64,000 bases of DNA, taken from Montifringilla adamsi. Lineage: Eukaryota; Chordata; Aves; Passeriformes; Passeridae. The stretch is taken from positions 5,633,609 through 5,697,608 of the forward strand of contig JAGGNK010008337.1 in assembly GCA_017590115.1 (NCBI GenBank), in the 5' to 3' direction. Positions 37,190-49,659 of the stretch are shown here, one piece after another. Position numbers and translations under genes: made by a program. Position 1 is the stretch's first letter. Every line of letters starts with the position of its first letter. The notes under the pieces are model-generated. The model was not told the origin of the DNA and made no database searches. It worked only from the letters and a program-made list of their open reading frames with translations.

Positions 37190-37887
37190 ATAATCTCCTG
37201 GCAGATTTCTCCTTTCTATCCATCTGCTGCTGATGGACACTCATCAGGCACAGGGCAAGCACTTGTTCCATGCCCCTGGCCATTCCCAGCATCTTGGGAG
37301 AGACCTGGATGGTAGGTGGCAATGGGATGTCCACATTAAAGGGGATAAACGGCACGGAACTCATGCTGTCAGCACAGCCAGGGTTTCTCCTTCCTTCCAT
37401 AAGGAATTGATCCATCTTGGAGCTCATGAGGTTGCACCTTTGAAGTCTTCCTGAATGCTGCCATTACCTGAATGATATTGTGATTTCCCCCCCCCCCCCC
37501 TTTTATCTTATCCAGTGGTTTTCTTCAAAACACCAGTAATTAAGAGCCAAAGCACAGAGGAAGTATTTAGGAATCTGGCCAGCACACACTCTCCAGCAGG
37601 TGCCATGCATGCTGTGCGTGACTCCAATGTTTTCAGACCAGCCAGCTCCTGGGGACTGGGAGAAACTGGTTTGCTGCAGCTGCATTCTGCTTAAGCCCTG
37701 CAGAGCATCCACTTTACATCTAGGAATCAGGTCCTGGATTGTTTTTCACTCCCAAAGGCTAAAGCTGAAAAACTCATGAAGGGTGAGCAATACATGAGAA
37801 CAGCATTGAGATCTAACATTGAGAGCTATCACCTGGGAAGCAGCAGCACCTTGGTGCCACCTTTCACCCTTCCCAGAACAGGAATTG
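37190..37887. other. Intergenic sequence with a C homopolymer
   Basis: A run of 14 C residues lies at 37,487-37,500, followed by T. Nothing else was recognised. Confidence 0.55.
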
Positions 37888-37940
37888 GTTTGATAATCCT
37901 TGTGGGTCCCTTCCAGCTCAGGACATTCCTTGATCCTATG
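37888..37940 (+). mobile_element. CR1-type LINE 3' tip
   Basis: The order AATCCTTGTGGGTCCCTTCC, agctcaggacattccttgat and cctatg is a short CR1 3' end of the same GTGGGTCC type as the fragment at 35.8 kb. Confidence 0.8.
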
Positions 37941-40900
37941 GTAACTTCCACAGCAGCAAGTTCTTTAGCAAAGGACTTGGCCAACAGGACTGTGCCTTTG
38001 CTGTGGATATATAAAGGGTTGTCTCAGGGATATCAGGATTTGTGTTGCATGCTCAGGCTCACATCCAATGCAATTGGGATGGCAAAGCTGCTACTGAGCC
38101 TTGTGTCTGCTGTCTTCAATGGGAGATGTTTCATTAAAGACTCCCAGCTCTAGTGGAGTTAATCTTCCCCAGAACCAGAGCTCACCTGATCTTCATCTGA
38201 AACCTTTTCTACTTTTCCATTATCAAGAACTTAGAGGAAATCAGTTTTCTTAGCCAGTGCATTTATAAAGATTATGCAGTCTACATCACTATTTTAGAAA
38301 AGGTTTCCACTGGACATTTATTTTTCTTCATTCCTTCTAATGAATATTTGGCCAAGGAAAGCTCTAGCTCCCTTTCAAATGCTCCTTGTCCTTGGGTGAC
38401 CAGCTAGGAAATACTTTTCAGGTTATCTGTCTTCACCCTAAATGCCTCACTGCAGGATGAAAGGGTCCCTCCTGGTACTGATCCCCATGTATCCTGACAG
38501 GTCCATCCAGCCTGGATACTGATGACAAATGAAGTATGACTGACATTCCCTTTACATCCAGCAGCCACTAACCCTGCTGGAGTTGTTCTGTCACACTGAA
38601 GACTATGGGAAGGACGGTCTGCAAATCTTTGATACCTAAAACACAGCTATTTATACCCTGAATACTGTGCAGGAGTGATGGAAAGTGAATCATTAAAGAT
38701 GTTCTGATTATGTGAATAAAACTCAGTATCAGTTTTATCCTAATTATGAAAATATTCTTTCCACAGGTTGTCTACTGCCACACTGGCAGCTGTACACAGC
38801 ACAGCTTTGCCCTCTTCAGGTCTGGCTAATTTAGGAGAAGAACCTTATCAGTGATCTAGTGGGAGACCTCTAAGCCAAATTTGGCATGAGGGAGTCACTC
38901 ATTTTTGTCACAGATTTTTCTAGCTCAATTCATACCTACCCTGCAGATCTTGTTGTTCAGGTAGGAAGTCACTCCCCAGCTGGCTGGAGCTGTCATCCAC
39001 AGGCACAGGCAGCTTGGAATGGCAAGGCTCCAGCACTTCCCTCAGGGCTGCTTTCTGCCCTGCTCCCACCATCTTTTATCATCTTCCACCTCAGTTTCCC
39101 ACCTGCAGTCTGGACCTGGCTGCTGGGTCCTGTGCAGCAGATGTCAGCTGATGGTGTTCATTGCTATTTTTTGTTGCACTCTTTGAAATAAATTAATAAG
39201 ACCCTACTATGACAAGAGACCAAAAATAGGCTGCTTCAGCATGCACCAGGATGACTATTTGTGGAGAAATCTTGAAAAAGTGAAGAGATAGACAAGATTG
39301 TCAGAGGAGCTTCTCCTTTGCCCACAACCTATAAATAGCCTGATACTGGGAGCTAAGCAGGGACTTTTAATTAAATAGAATTGTTTGTAAAATCATCAGA
39401 AACATAACTTTGGGCATACTGATGCTCTCTGGCATTTTCTGCCATTGTCCTGGATCTCAGTCATCTTTAAGCTTTAAAAAATTTAAGATACTTTTGACAG
39501 AAACATGGAAAGACATCTGACTAATTTTCTGTGTGTTCCAGGTGGGACACACTACGTTATGCATATATAGAGGGAAAATAGCTTGAAATGCAGGACTTGT
39601 CATGCCAGAAAAACATTTGTGAGGAATTATGTCCATCCTGGTTTCAGCTAGAGTAAATTTCTTCTCAGGTAGGTCCAAGATAGAAATAAATGGCTTTTCT
39701 ACATATGAGGAAACGTTTTTATTGAATGTAAATTTGGGTTTTTTTCCCACATTTCTGTGGGACCATGCTCTTTACCAAGCAGGCTGCCAGAAGCTGAGTT
39801 ACCCAGTTCCATGCTTAGAAAAGCTGTTCTGGTGGTAACATTCTTCCACCTGCCTGCATGAAAAAAAAAATTTTAAAATCCATTTTTTTTGCTAGGAGAA
39901 TTGAAAATCAGTGTTAGCTTTTACTGTCTGGGGCTCAGCTATAGAAAAATATGGGCCAAAATCTCTGCAAGTGTATGGCAGTACAGCTGCTCTGGCTGGA
40001 GGGTGCTCCAGCCAGCTGAGCCAGATGGGGCTCATTGCTTATTTGATCAAATTAAAAGATATTTGCATCTCACACCAAATCTGACAATGAGGTTTGCAAA
40101 CAAGAGCATAAGGATGATAAAAGTAATGCATACAGACACTTATTATTAAGTAATAAATTAGGCTTGTGTTGCCAGCACAGTACAGTACCCCCAGGCTGAA
40201 GCTGACCCCAAGATCTGTCCTGCTCCCAGTGAGATAAAATAGAGCTGATATTTGTGTGGTGTGAGCAATGATCACCCTGAGAACTGAGAGGGGGCCCTAG
40301 CAAAGAGCCTGCCCTATCTCCTGCAGTGGTTTCCAGTCCTGTAAAACCCTGGGAGCACACTGATTATGGGTACCAGGCAGTGCAAGAGAGGGGAGACTGT
40401 CCTGAGTGAGGAGGGATGTCCTCTGTGGGTATCAGTCCAGCCAGTGTCCGTGGGGATCCTTATTCCCACAGTTTCTCATGCACCTGCAGTAAATCATCTC
40501 AATTTCTGCTCCTAAACCCAGATAAGAAAACTGGGCTTTTCATCATATCCTTGAAACAACAAATAAAAATTGGAATATATCTGTCTGCAGGTGATGAGTA
40601 CAATTATATCCCCCCTGCTGGTTCTGTGTTTTGACTTTTTTTTTTTTTTTTTCCCCTAAAGGAAAAAGCATCTTTCACTGCAGAAAAGCCTGTCCTTCAT
40701 TTAGGGAAGCCAGCAGCTGTCAGAAGAGGAAAGCTGAAGATTGACAGAGGAAAGACACAGCAAGAGCGCTCCCAGAACATTGTACAAAAAAGATAATCTT
40801 AAGATGTTGACCTCTTAGAGAAGTGTGTATAATCAAAGAAAAAAAACAGCAATAAAATGTCCTGGTTGTTCCCTAAATGGAAGAACTGTATAAACTGCAA

Positions 40901-41869
40901 GGTATCCTATCTGAGACCCTGCAGTTATATTTTTCTTGTGATTTTTTCTTTCAGATCATGAAATCTGGCATGTTTAGAGGTCAGTCTCCTCATTTCTGAA
41001 TCCCCTGCTCTTCTTTTCTCCCATCTCCCTGGCCATATTCTGGTCTGGTTTTATCAAATTGCTTTGGGTTGATAATTTGCAAGGGAATGGTGGAGTTGTA
41101 TTAAAATTCTGACCGTGAGAAACCACACATGGTTTAATCATTTTAAACCAAATAAATAATAATAATAATAATAATAATTTGTTGCATCTCCTCTCCTTCA
41201 GTTCTTACAGTCTTTGAATTTTTCCTCCTTTAATATTCTGTCTATATTCCTGTTTTCTTCCAGACCCTGCTGTTCAGCTGTTACTGAAGCATTGTCTTCA
41301 AAAACACCAAGTGGGGAAATGTTGATTTGTTTTGATCTCAGGGGAAATAATGTAACTCGGTGACAAGCCCACCAGCAGCAACTCTTAATACACAGCAAGA
41401 CAACTCACAGAGAAATCACCTTGCTCTTGGGCTGCATACACGTATTTAATTGCATTTAATTCTTGAGTGCTGGTGTAACTCAGTCCTAAATAATTGGGAG
41501 TTTTGGTTCACTGGCTGAACCAGAGGAGACTGGAGGAAAAAAAAAGTCCCCATAAGCCATTCGGTTTCATTTTCAGGTTCATTAATCCTCTTTGTTAGGT
41601 GGCTTTTTAAAACTAATTTTGTGGGTTTTATTATGAAATGGACAAAAAGGTGGTCGCCCCTCCAGTGGCTTCCCAAACCAGGAGAGAAGAGGGGAGCAGA
41701 GAGTGGAGGACAGGTCAGCAGGTTCAGTGACCATAGAGCAGCTTACTGAAAAACGACACAAATCTTGTTCTAAGTACAAGGATGCTGTAACAAATAATAT
41801 TAACAGAAGGACTCTGTGGTGCAAGAACAAGGTAACCAATACAAGAACAAAAACAGGAACAAGAAAAAC
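37941..41869. other. Intergenic sequence with simple repeats
   Basis: No supported gene. A T run lies at about 40,637-40,652 and an (AAT)n microsatellite at 41,151-41,177. Between 41,700 and 41,865 lies A-rich sequence immediately before a CR1, which could be an unrecognised 5' extension of that element. Confidence 0.5.
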
Positions 41870-42323
41870 ATTGAGGATGTGCTAGAGCACGTTCAGAGAA
41901 GGGCAACAAAGCTGGTGAAGGGTCTGGAACACAAATCTTGTGAGGAGAAGCTGAAGGAGGTGAGGGTGTTCAGCCCTTGGGGAAAAGGATGCCCAGGGGA
42001 GACCTTATCACTCTATAACTGCCTGAAAATGAATCTGCCCCTTCTCCCAGGTAACAAGTGATAGGACAAGAGGAAATGGCCTCACATTGTACTAGGGGAG
42101 GATAAGATTGGCAGGAAACATTTCTTCACCAAAAGGGTTTCTAAGCATGGAACATGCTACCCCAGGGGAGCGGTGGAGTCACCATCCCTGGAGGGATTTA
42201 AAAGACACGTAAATGTGGAGCTTGGGAGCATGATTTAGTGGTGGGCTTGGCCATATTAGGTTAGTGGTTGGCCTTTATGATCGTAAAGGTCTCTTCCAAC
42301 CAAAATTATTCATGATTCTTTGA
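41870..42323 (+). mobile_element. CR1 LINE 3' fragment with terminal motif
   Basis: The order is gcacgttcagagaagggcaa, AAGCTGGTGAAGGGTCTGGA, tgaggagaagctgaaggag, GGAAACATTTCTTCACCAAA, then AGGTCTCTTCCAACCAAAAT and the end catgattctttg. This is about 450 bp from the end of CR1 ORF2 through the 3' terminus. Small internal deletions and stops make it non-functional. Confidence 0.93.
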
Positions 42324-42899
42324 CTAAAAAATGCCTTGATTTTATTAATGGGTTTTTTCAAGTCATGCAAAATAATTTTAAAAATCCATCCTTGATTACC
42401 AATATTTTTTTCCTTTTCTTTTTTTTTTTTTTTAATTAGAAGTTTTTGCTCTACTAATTGTTGTATTTGTCCATTTTCATCAAACCAAGTCAAGCTAATG
42501 ACAGTCAGACTGTCACAACTCTCACGATGCCTCACTCAGGGTTAATCCATCCCTCTTGCACACAATCAAGGAGCAGAGGGAGCCAAGGCACCGAAAGGAT
42601 GGGATTAAAAAATACACACTTGCTCAGCAGGAGGAAAAGCCAGTGAATATCACTGCCACCAGCTCTCCCCACAGAGCTGAGGTCGGACTACTCACCCATT
42701 TACACACTGTCACCAAAAAACGTGCAAAGGGATGGATGGGGAAGAGTGAGTGGATATCTCTGGTGGACAAACCAGGCACATATGAGCTCAAGTCACTTTG
42801 CAGGAGGTTAAGACTCACCCATGCCCCCTCCCACACGCCGTGTAGATGCTGTGTGCACCCTCTTGCACACCCTCTGCCTCCTGCTTGGTCCATAACACA
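42324..42899. other. Intergenic sequence, no gene recognised
   Basis: A T-rich tract lies near 42,412-42,434. No coding signal is visible between the CR1 end and the LTR. Confidence 0.5.
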
Positions 42900-43305
42900 T
42901 GTGTGTGGCACTGACATTCTCTGGAAAAATCCCTTCGCCCAGGATTTTTTCCCTGGGAAGCTGAGAGGCCTCAGAGAAAAGGAAAGCAATCCTTATCTCG
43001 TTTGATTCTCCTTTGTTGTGCTCATGTTTGGAATGTGTTTGGAGATTGTTTACCCACAGGTGATTGTTTCATTTCTGCTGTGAATTGTTTTCACTCATTG
43101 GCCAACCAGGGCCAAGCTGTGTCGAGACTCTTTCCAGAGTAATGAGTTTTCATTATTATCTTTTTAGCAATAAGTATCCTTTCTGCATTCTTTGGTATAG
43201 TATTCTTTAATATAATATAATATCATAAAGTAATAAATGAGCCTTCTGAGAACATGGAGTCAGGTGCATCATTCCTGCCTTCATAGGGGCTGCTTTGCAA
43301 ATACA
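42900..43305 (+). mobile_element. Solo LTR, family A, most complete copy
   Basis: It starts TGTGTGTGGCACTGACATTC and ends GCTTTGCAAATACA. AATAAA lies at 43,232-43,237, about 70 bases before the end. It shares with the copy at 2.4-3.0 kb (opposite strand) the blocks AGGATTT..CTGGGAAGCTGAGA, CTCAGAGAAAAGGAAA and CCTTCTGAGAACATGGAGTC, in the same order. About 406 bp, with no retroviral genes on either side. Confidence 0.75.
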
Positions 43306-43938
43306 ATACACGTGCACAAAATTACCAAGCGTGAGATTTCTGCACAAGACACTTGCTCTGCAATAACAGACTTGATCTGTTGTTTCCAGCAGCTCCTGAT
43401 AATACAGGAGTATTAATAATTACAGCACTGTATTTAAGAAGAGGTGGGTCAAACTTGTGATCACTTGAATGATATTTGAAATAATTTACAGGGTGCACCC
43501 ATTGTAAGTTGGGATAATTAGGGCTGCTTCTATTAACACTCTACCCTTCCCTGTTGCTGGTTTAATTTTCTCAAACAGTTTTACATCCTACTCTTCATCC
43601 TGCCTTGGGGTTTTGCAGTAAAATTCAATAATCATTTTCCTTTCTAATTTTTCCATTAAGCACCAGCTTATTTCATCATCAGAACTCAGAAGCAAGTTAA
43701 GCCTCTGTGGGCTGGACCAGCCAGAAACTGGAGGAACTTGTGCAGCTCTTTCACCACATCCTGCAAGCAGCTGCTTGCAGAGACCCTCCCAGTTATTAAG
43801 AGTATTTCCAAGGACTTTGAGGGAGGCTTGAACAGCCACAGATTTTGGGAGGCATAACTCATCAGGGACTGGAGAAGATATTTTAATTCTCTGTGTTTCC
43901 AAGGTCAGGGGGAAAACCACAGGTGTGCTGCAGCCCAC
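43306..43938. other. Intergenic sequence, no gene recognised
   Basis: Ordinary AT-rich unique sequence with no coding or repeat signal that I can identify. Confidence 0.5.
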
Positions 43939-44171
43939 ACATATCTGGAAAATTTCAAGTTCCCCTCTTCGCCTTTTTGAAGGACAACTCTGCTAGAAAG
44001 AAAAAAAAAAACAACAAAAAAAACCAAACAAACAAAAACATATCTGGAAAATTTCAAGTTCCCATCTTCCCCTTCTCTGCTAGAAAGAAAAAAAAAAAAC
44101 AACAAAAAAAACCAAAAAAAAAAAAAAAAAAAAAAACCCAAAAACCCAACACCAAAAAAAAAAAAAACATG
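43939..44171. repeat. 99-bp tandem duplication with A-rich tails
   Basis: A unit starting acatatctggaaaatttcaa begins at 43,939 and again at 44,038. Each ends in ctctgctagaaag followed by an A-rich (A/C) tract. The second copy lacks about 20 bases in the middle, and its tail runs into poly-A to about 44,167. The structure, unique sequence plus A-rich tail repeated in tandem, is unusual. Confidence 0.8.
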
Positions 44172-46879
44172 ACCACAGATTGTGGTCCCTTAATCGTGGC
44201 AATGACAAAAAAAAAAAATGTGTCTCATCTATTAATTTATATTTTTTAGCGATGGAAGCAGAAGATTGTTCACCTGGCACTCAGACAATGGTGTCTCTCT
44301 GTAGTTGGGATGGTTGAGACAAAGTTTCAAGTTAAGGGAAGCTTTCCTCCATGCTTTTCAGTCTCTGAGGACCTAGGAACTTCCTCTGAGACAACCTTTG
44401 AACTCTGTCTCCAAAAGACAATGCTGAAAAGCAGCTTTTTTGGGTTTTGGACCCTTTGAATTTCACTAAACACCTTAGTCTGGCATATTTGAGAAGTTCA
44501 GATGCTCCTGAAATTACTACAGGGACTTCAGCACTTTCTCAAGCTGTCTAGCTTTGGCTAAAGACAGCAGGAATCAATCTTCATGCTGTCTAAAAGCAAG
44601 TATTACTAGCAAGGCTGTGATGGGATTTTCTCTGCTGTCAGGCTAAGCTGACCATCTCCACTAGCAGCCAGCATTGAGACAGCTCCTGCCAGGCTTTGTT
44701 CCATGTCTGAAATGGTTTTACAAGTCACAGTGGCCAACACTTTCACATCCAGACACCAAAAGAAGTGGCACTGCACTCACCAAATAGAGAGGTAGCACCT
44801 CTGGCTGCCACAGGTATCACTGGGTATCACTGGGTATCACTGACTCTCCTGAGATAGATAAGAAAAGGTTAAAAAGCACCTGGACTGTTACACCTGGAGC
44901 CTAAGGCTGACAAATTCCAGCTATGAAGGCTTCAGGAGAAGCACAAGCTCTTGTAATGGAGTCTAGGAGCTTGATACAGAAACTGTGTCTGGTGTAAAAG
45001 GCCTTGTGAGAACTGACTGTGCTAGTGAAAGTAAGTGATTTTCTTGGGGATGGGGAAAGAGCTAAGTGTGTGTGGTGAGAGAAGCTGGACAGTCCTTGGT
45101 GGGAGATGTCAGCACTCATACAGGAGTCACCTCTGCTAATATAATTCTTTCCTCCCCTGTGATGGACACTGGTACCCACTTGTCCATATATTTTCATTTT
45201 GGAAGGGTTAATGACCATTTGGTTAAGCCTGAAAGGGTTTCTGCCCCAGCTCTTGGCAGGAGGGCAAGGCTGGGAAAGATGAGGAAAATCATCTCTGTCC
45301 ATACACTAGACTGGAAATCAGCATCTTCTAGCTGCACTTTCACAGCCATGTGACCTGACCTTATGGGTCAAGGGGCAGACAAAATTCAACACCGTCTGCT
45401 ATTAGTTAGTTAATACTTAACCAAAAAATTGGGGTCAGCAGCCTCAATGAGCTCCAGCAGGAGCTGGAGATAACGGATTTGGCTTTGAGAGGCGTCCGAT
45501 GCCTGAATCAGCCCAGGGGATGTTACAGCCCCACTGGGGATATTTGGGATGTGCTGGCTCTGCTTCATAGAAATGTCCTGTGGCCTTGGGATGTAGACGC
45601 ATCTCCCTCCAGCTGGTCCCAGATTGGGTGCCCAGTTTCTAGCCCATATAGCTGCAAAACACCTGGGTGCTTAGCTGCAAGGATCTCATCCTGCCTGCCA
45701 AAAGCTTCCAGCAGCTGCACAGACCAGTTTTACAAGTCAGGTGTTTGTCTTTGACAGGCAAGTCTTCATATCTTTATGACTAGACATTATTATATTGTTC
45801 TTTCATTTGATAACTGCTCCAGTAATGGGTTCCATTTGCAGTAAATCTTGTGTGCTGTCTTTTTCCCCACTATTAAACATAAGACGATAACCTTTGTGGG
45901 AGGCTGTACACAGAAATTCAGTGAAGCTTTAAGAGGTTGGGGAGGAGGGGAGATGTGGATGGGAAGTGTGGTGTTAGTAAAGTGTCTGGTAGGAAGATGC
46001 TTTTGGAGGAACTAATTATACCCTGAGGCACTCGGAAGAACCTACCCAGCATGAAAGTTCAACCGGAAAATGAATATTTAAACGGCTCTTCAAGTTAGTA
46101 ACTCTTTGGAAAGCACTGCTCTATACCTGGAAAATAGGCCCATGACACAAGAACAGATGAGTCTGAATGTGACTCAATGCAAATACTTGGCTTTTTTCTA
46201 CCAACACCACGGAGCAGAACCTATCCCAGTTAAATGGCTCTGGAAACACCAGCTAAAATCCTTTGATCAGCTCTCCTCAACCCGCATCTGGTTGAGTTTT
46301 ACCTTCCCTAGTAGTGCAGCCCTTGGTTTGCCATAGGCAGTGCTGGATTTTGTCCAGAAACCTGGGCTGGGATGAGGCAAAACCCCAAAGCTATGAAGGA
46401 GTGTTCCAAAGGCCTTCTGTGCAGCTGCTCTTGGGCTATGGCTCGCCTTCCTCATGAGCTGTTTTCTACATTATATATTACATAAATGTATGTATTCTAT
46501 ATACACAGCCACCCCGGAGGGTGAGAGCATAAGGAGGGATCAAACACTCAGCAGCACCATGAGCTTGGCACTTGGACTCCTCTGTTGGAAGATGGTTTTG
46601 GTGCCCCAGTGCTGCAGCTCTGGCCAAGTGTGGCTCATTTGCCCTGGAGCTGAGCTGAAACTTGTCAGCAGACTGATGTGCAGTGCTTGGAAGTAAAGGC
46701 ATCCTGGAGAAATGCAATGTTTAACCCAGACAGGTAACCAGACAGGGTGGTGGTGACTGCAATTCTGTGTTGATACTGTTATTAAACCAGGGCCTGGGGC
46801 TCTTTAGGGCAAGCCAGGCAGTCGTGGTCCAAACCACTGTGCACAGCCAAAAAAGACTGGGCTGGAAATGCAGGAGGAG
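44172..46879. other. Intergenic sequence, no gene recognised
   Basis: There is no supported gene. Apart from the 10-base triplicate at 44,813-44,842, I see no repeat. Confidence 0.5.
44813..44842 (+). repeat. 10-bp unit x3 minisatellite
   Basis: ggtatcactg is repeated three times without interruption. Confidence 0.95.
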
Positions 46880-46880
46880 T

Positions 46881-46928
<48 letters not shown>

Positions 46929-46964
46929 TTGGGGGGTTCCCCCCNNNNNNNNNNNNNNNNNNNG

Positions 46965-46996
<32 letters not shown>
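46880..46996. other. Assembly gap (19 N) between two long A runs
   Basis: A run of about 44 A (46,880-46,923) is followed by a short G/C-homopolymer-like piece, then 19 Ns at 46,945-46,963, then a further A run of about 28 (46,968-46,995). The sequence on both sides of the gap is probably unreliable. Confidence 0.97.
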
Positions 46997-46998
<2 letters not shown>

Positions 46999-47074
46999 AA
47001 ACAAATGTTACTGAGTGGATTCCCCAGTCTGGGCCCCCCTGACTGCCTCTCAGTCAGAAGTGGATGCGCAGAAA

Positions 47075-47140
47075 AATCATAGAACCACAGAAAGGCTTGA
47101 GTTGGAAGGGACCTTAAAGATGATCTAGTTCCAGAACTTC
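47075..47140 (-). mobile_element. CR1 LINE 3' tip
   Basis: The + strand reads aatcatagaaccacagaaag, GAGTTGGAAGGGACCTTAAA, gatgatctagttcc, the reverse complement of a CR1 end. Only about 65 bp is recognisable. Confidence 0.88.
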
Positions 47141-48794
47141 ACCTTTTAACTCCTGTGAGTGCTGGAATTAAAGCCAGAATATGTTTTCCTGCTATGAGAT
47201 TTCAAATTCAGGCTGCAGAATAACCTCCTCCAACCTGGAGGAAAAAGCTTCTCCCCACAACTTTCCCATCTAAATTACCCCCATTGCAAAAGTGCCTTTT
47301 ATCCTCAGTCTGCAAAAAGGATGGAAAATTGCAGTGTTTTCCTACAGCCTGTTTAAGTTCACTTCACACAACGATTATTTGTTGGCTTCCCAAGACCCAA
47401 TTAAATGATCATTTACACACTGTAATTTAAAGTGTGTCCTTGGCTGGTAAAATCCATAACAGCTATAAAGTGAGTGTGTGTGTGTGTACAGTCATTATTG
47501 TTGCTGTTTGGTTTTGTCTCTGTTTTAATAGCTAAAATATTAAAATGGGAAAAGCAAACTGCTGATTATCCACAGATATGCCTAATTTCACATTGTGAAG
47601 GTATCTGCTAGAATAATGTGTATATAATATAGGCAATGAGTGCTCATGGGAGACTAAAGCCTGAACACAGCAGCAATTCCAGAAATAATTGTTTCTTCAG
47701 AGGGAAAATAATAAAAAAACCCCAAACTTGCCCTAAAGCTTCAAGCAAAGCCTTTTGCTATGCTTTTAAAAATAAATGCTAGCAATGCATTTTAATTTCC
47801 CACGTGTCTACATACACTGGCATTATGAGAAATCCCTTATTTATATGATAAATCCTGAATAATCCTGGGTGCTGGTCCTGAAAGTGCTCCATCCCTCTTG
47901 ATTATTTTTTCAGCAGCTCAAAAAGAAAATGTTTTGGTGTTTGGGGTTGGGTTTTTTTTTTTTTTGGTTTTTTTTTTTTTTTTTTTTTTTTTTTGTTTTT
48001 TTTGTTTTGGTTTTTTTTTGACCTAGCCCCTCTGTGAGCAGCAGCACAGGACCAGTTCCTGCAAGGAAGAATGCATGGCATTAATCTCTTCTTGTAAAAT
48101 TGAGTTTATTTGGGAAAAATCCAAACAAACATGACGGGGAAGGGTGTTTCTTCCCTCTGTCTGCCTGCTGTTGGCCCTGGGATGAAATGTGGCTGCTGCC
48201 ACCTGAGGAGTTTCTCCTGTAAGCTGTTGGGCTTGGGGGTAATTTGTTTGGTTTTTGTTTTGTCTCTTTGTTTGGGGGGGTTTAGTGGTGGTTTTTTTTT
48301 TTTTTTTTTTTTTTTTGTTTGGTTTTTTTGTTTTTTTTTTTTTTTAAATTTTTTTTTTTTTTTTTTTGCTTGGAGGTTGTGAATAACAGCAGATGAACAA
48401 ACACAAAGATTTCAACTACCAATCATTTTTCCTTATAATCTAATTTTCTAATAATTTCCTAATAGTCTAATCCATTTTTCCTTTTAATCTAACAAAGCTG
48501 CTGTCCAAATGGAAGGGTGAGCTCTCTTCTTCACAAATATTGGTGCATGTACAAAAAAAAGATAACTTTTTTCTTAGAGGGCAAGTCCTCAAACAGGTTG
48601 GTTGTGATAAGCCATAAAGATGCTTGAACTTTCATGGGATTCCTAATTTTAAAATAAGGTCACTTCCAATTTATTTTGTTTTAAAAAAAGATGTTGTTTG
48701 TTGTCTCCCAGCTTATCTGATCTTGCATGTGCTTCAATTCAGGCACTAAAAGAATTTTTAATTTAAAAAAAAAGTGGATTTATCTTTTTTGATG
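47141..48794. other. Intergenic sequence with very T-rich tracts
   Basis: (GT)n lies at 47,473-47,488. Very T-rich tracts lie at 47,951-48,019 and 48,292-48,367. No gene is supported: the frame across the second tract is a poly-Phe artefact. Confidence 0.6.
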
Positions 48795-49503
48795 TGTTAT
48801 AAATACCTATTATAATATTGGATTTTTGCAAATATTAAAATGGATGCTATATGTATAATGTTAAAGTAACTTTGCTATAAAGATACAGGGTTTTTAAATT
48901 TCTGTTGTTAACTAAACTTAGACATAGCAGTGAAATTTTGCTATAAAGATACAGGGGGGTTTTCTTTCTGTTGTTAACTAAACTTAGACATAGCAGTGAA
49001 ATTTTGCTATAAAATACAGGGTTTTTTTATTTCTGTTGTTAACTAAACTTAGATATAGTAGTGAAATTGCTGATATAGTGTTAAAGTGCCTGCTTGTTTG
49101 GGATAACATTCATATGACGGAGACCCCTGCTACTGCCACGCCAATTCTCAGCACCCACTGTCTGTAGAAAACATCCAAAAAAAAGGCCCAAACTGGAGGT
49201 GATAACAAAAACGGACCAAAATCACAGCCAAGAAATAGACACGCTCTAAAAAGGCGGACCCGAGGAGGAGCTATGCTAAACAGTTCTGGAGGAAAAGTTT
49301 TAATATGTATAATAGTTTATGAATATGCAGCAGACTGATGCAATAGATGAAGGGTTTTTAAAGAGCGTCTCTGAAACAGCAGGTGTGCTCTTGGCGGAAT
49401 GCCGAGCACCCGGCCGTGAAATCTTTGCTTTATTGTCTTTGTCTCCTATTGTCCTTCATTAAACTTCTGAATTTTCACAGGAGAGTGAGCCTCGTTTTTC
49501 ACA
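48795..49503 (+). mobile_element. Solo LTR with triplicated upstream repeat
   Basis: The segment starts TGTTATAAATACC and ends CTCGTTTTTCACA. Near the end come an ATTAAA polyadenylation signal (49,458-49,463) and the run CACAGGAGAGTGAGCC, a layout like the R-U5 part of a retroviral LTR. Its upstream third holds three tandem 66-base units. What follows is neither a primer-binding site nor retroviral coding sequence, so it is a solo LTR of an endogenous retrovirus. No exact target-site duplication is visible and either edge may be off by several bases. It points towards the CpG island about 160 bases downstream. Confidence 0.6.
48871..49068 (+). repeat. 66-bp unit, three tandem copies
   Basis: Units start TTTGCTATAAA at 48,871, 48,937 and 49,003. 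All contain CTGTTGTTAACTAAACTTAG. They differ mainly in the G/T run after ATACAGG and by a few substitutions in the third. The position in the upstream part of an LTR resembles the enhancer repeats of many retroviral U3 regions. Confidence 0.95.
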
Positions 49504-49659
49504 GAAGGTATGGCTAGGTTGTCTCCCAACTTGGTTCTTGGGTGAAATCATAAGTCTGGGCTGTATGAATATGCTACACCTTCGGGCACTAATGCGATTT
49601 CCAATTAGGGGGGAAAAAAAGATAAAAAAAAAAAAAAAAAAAAAATTAAGTGTGGTTTG
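49504..49659. other. Spacer between LTR and CpG island
   Basis: A poly-A run lies at about 49,625-49,645. No gene. Confidence 0.6.

Noticed and set aside
43893..44249. Lys/Asn-rich 118-codon frame
   Set aside because: It is translation of the A-rich tandem duplication, not a real basic protein.
48110..48382. 90-codon frame ending in a long Phe run
   Set aside because: The C-terminal part is translation of a poly-T tract, not a membrane protein.
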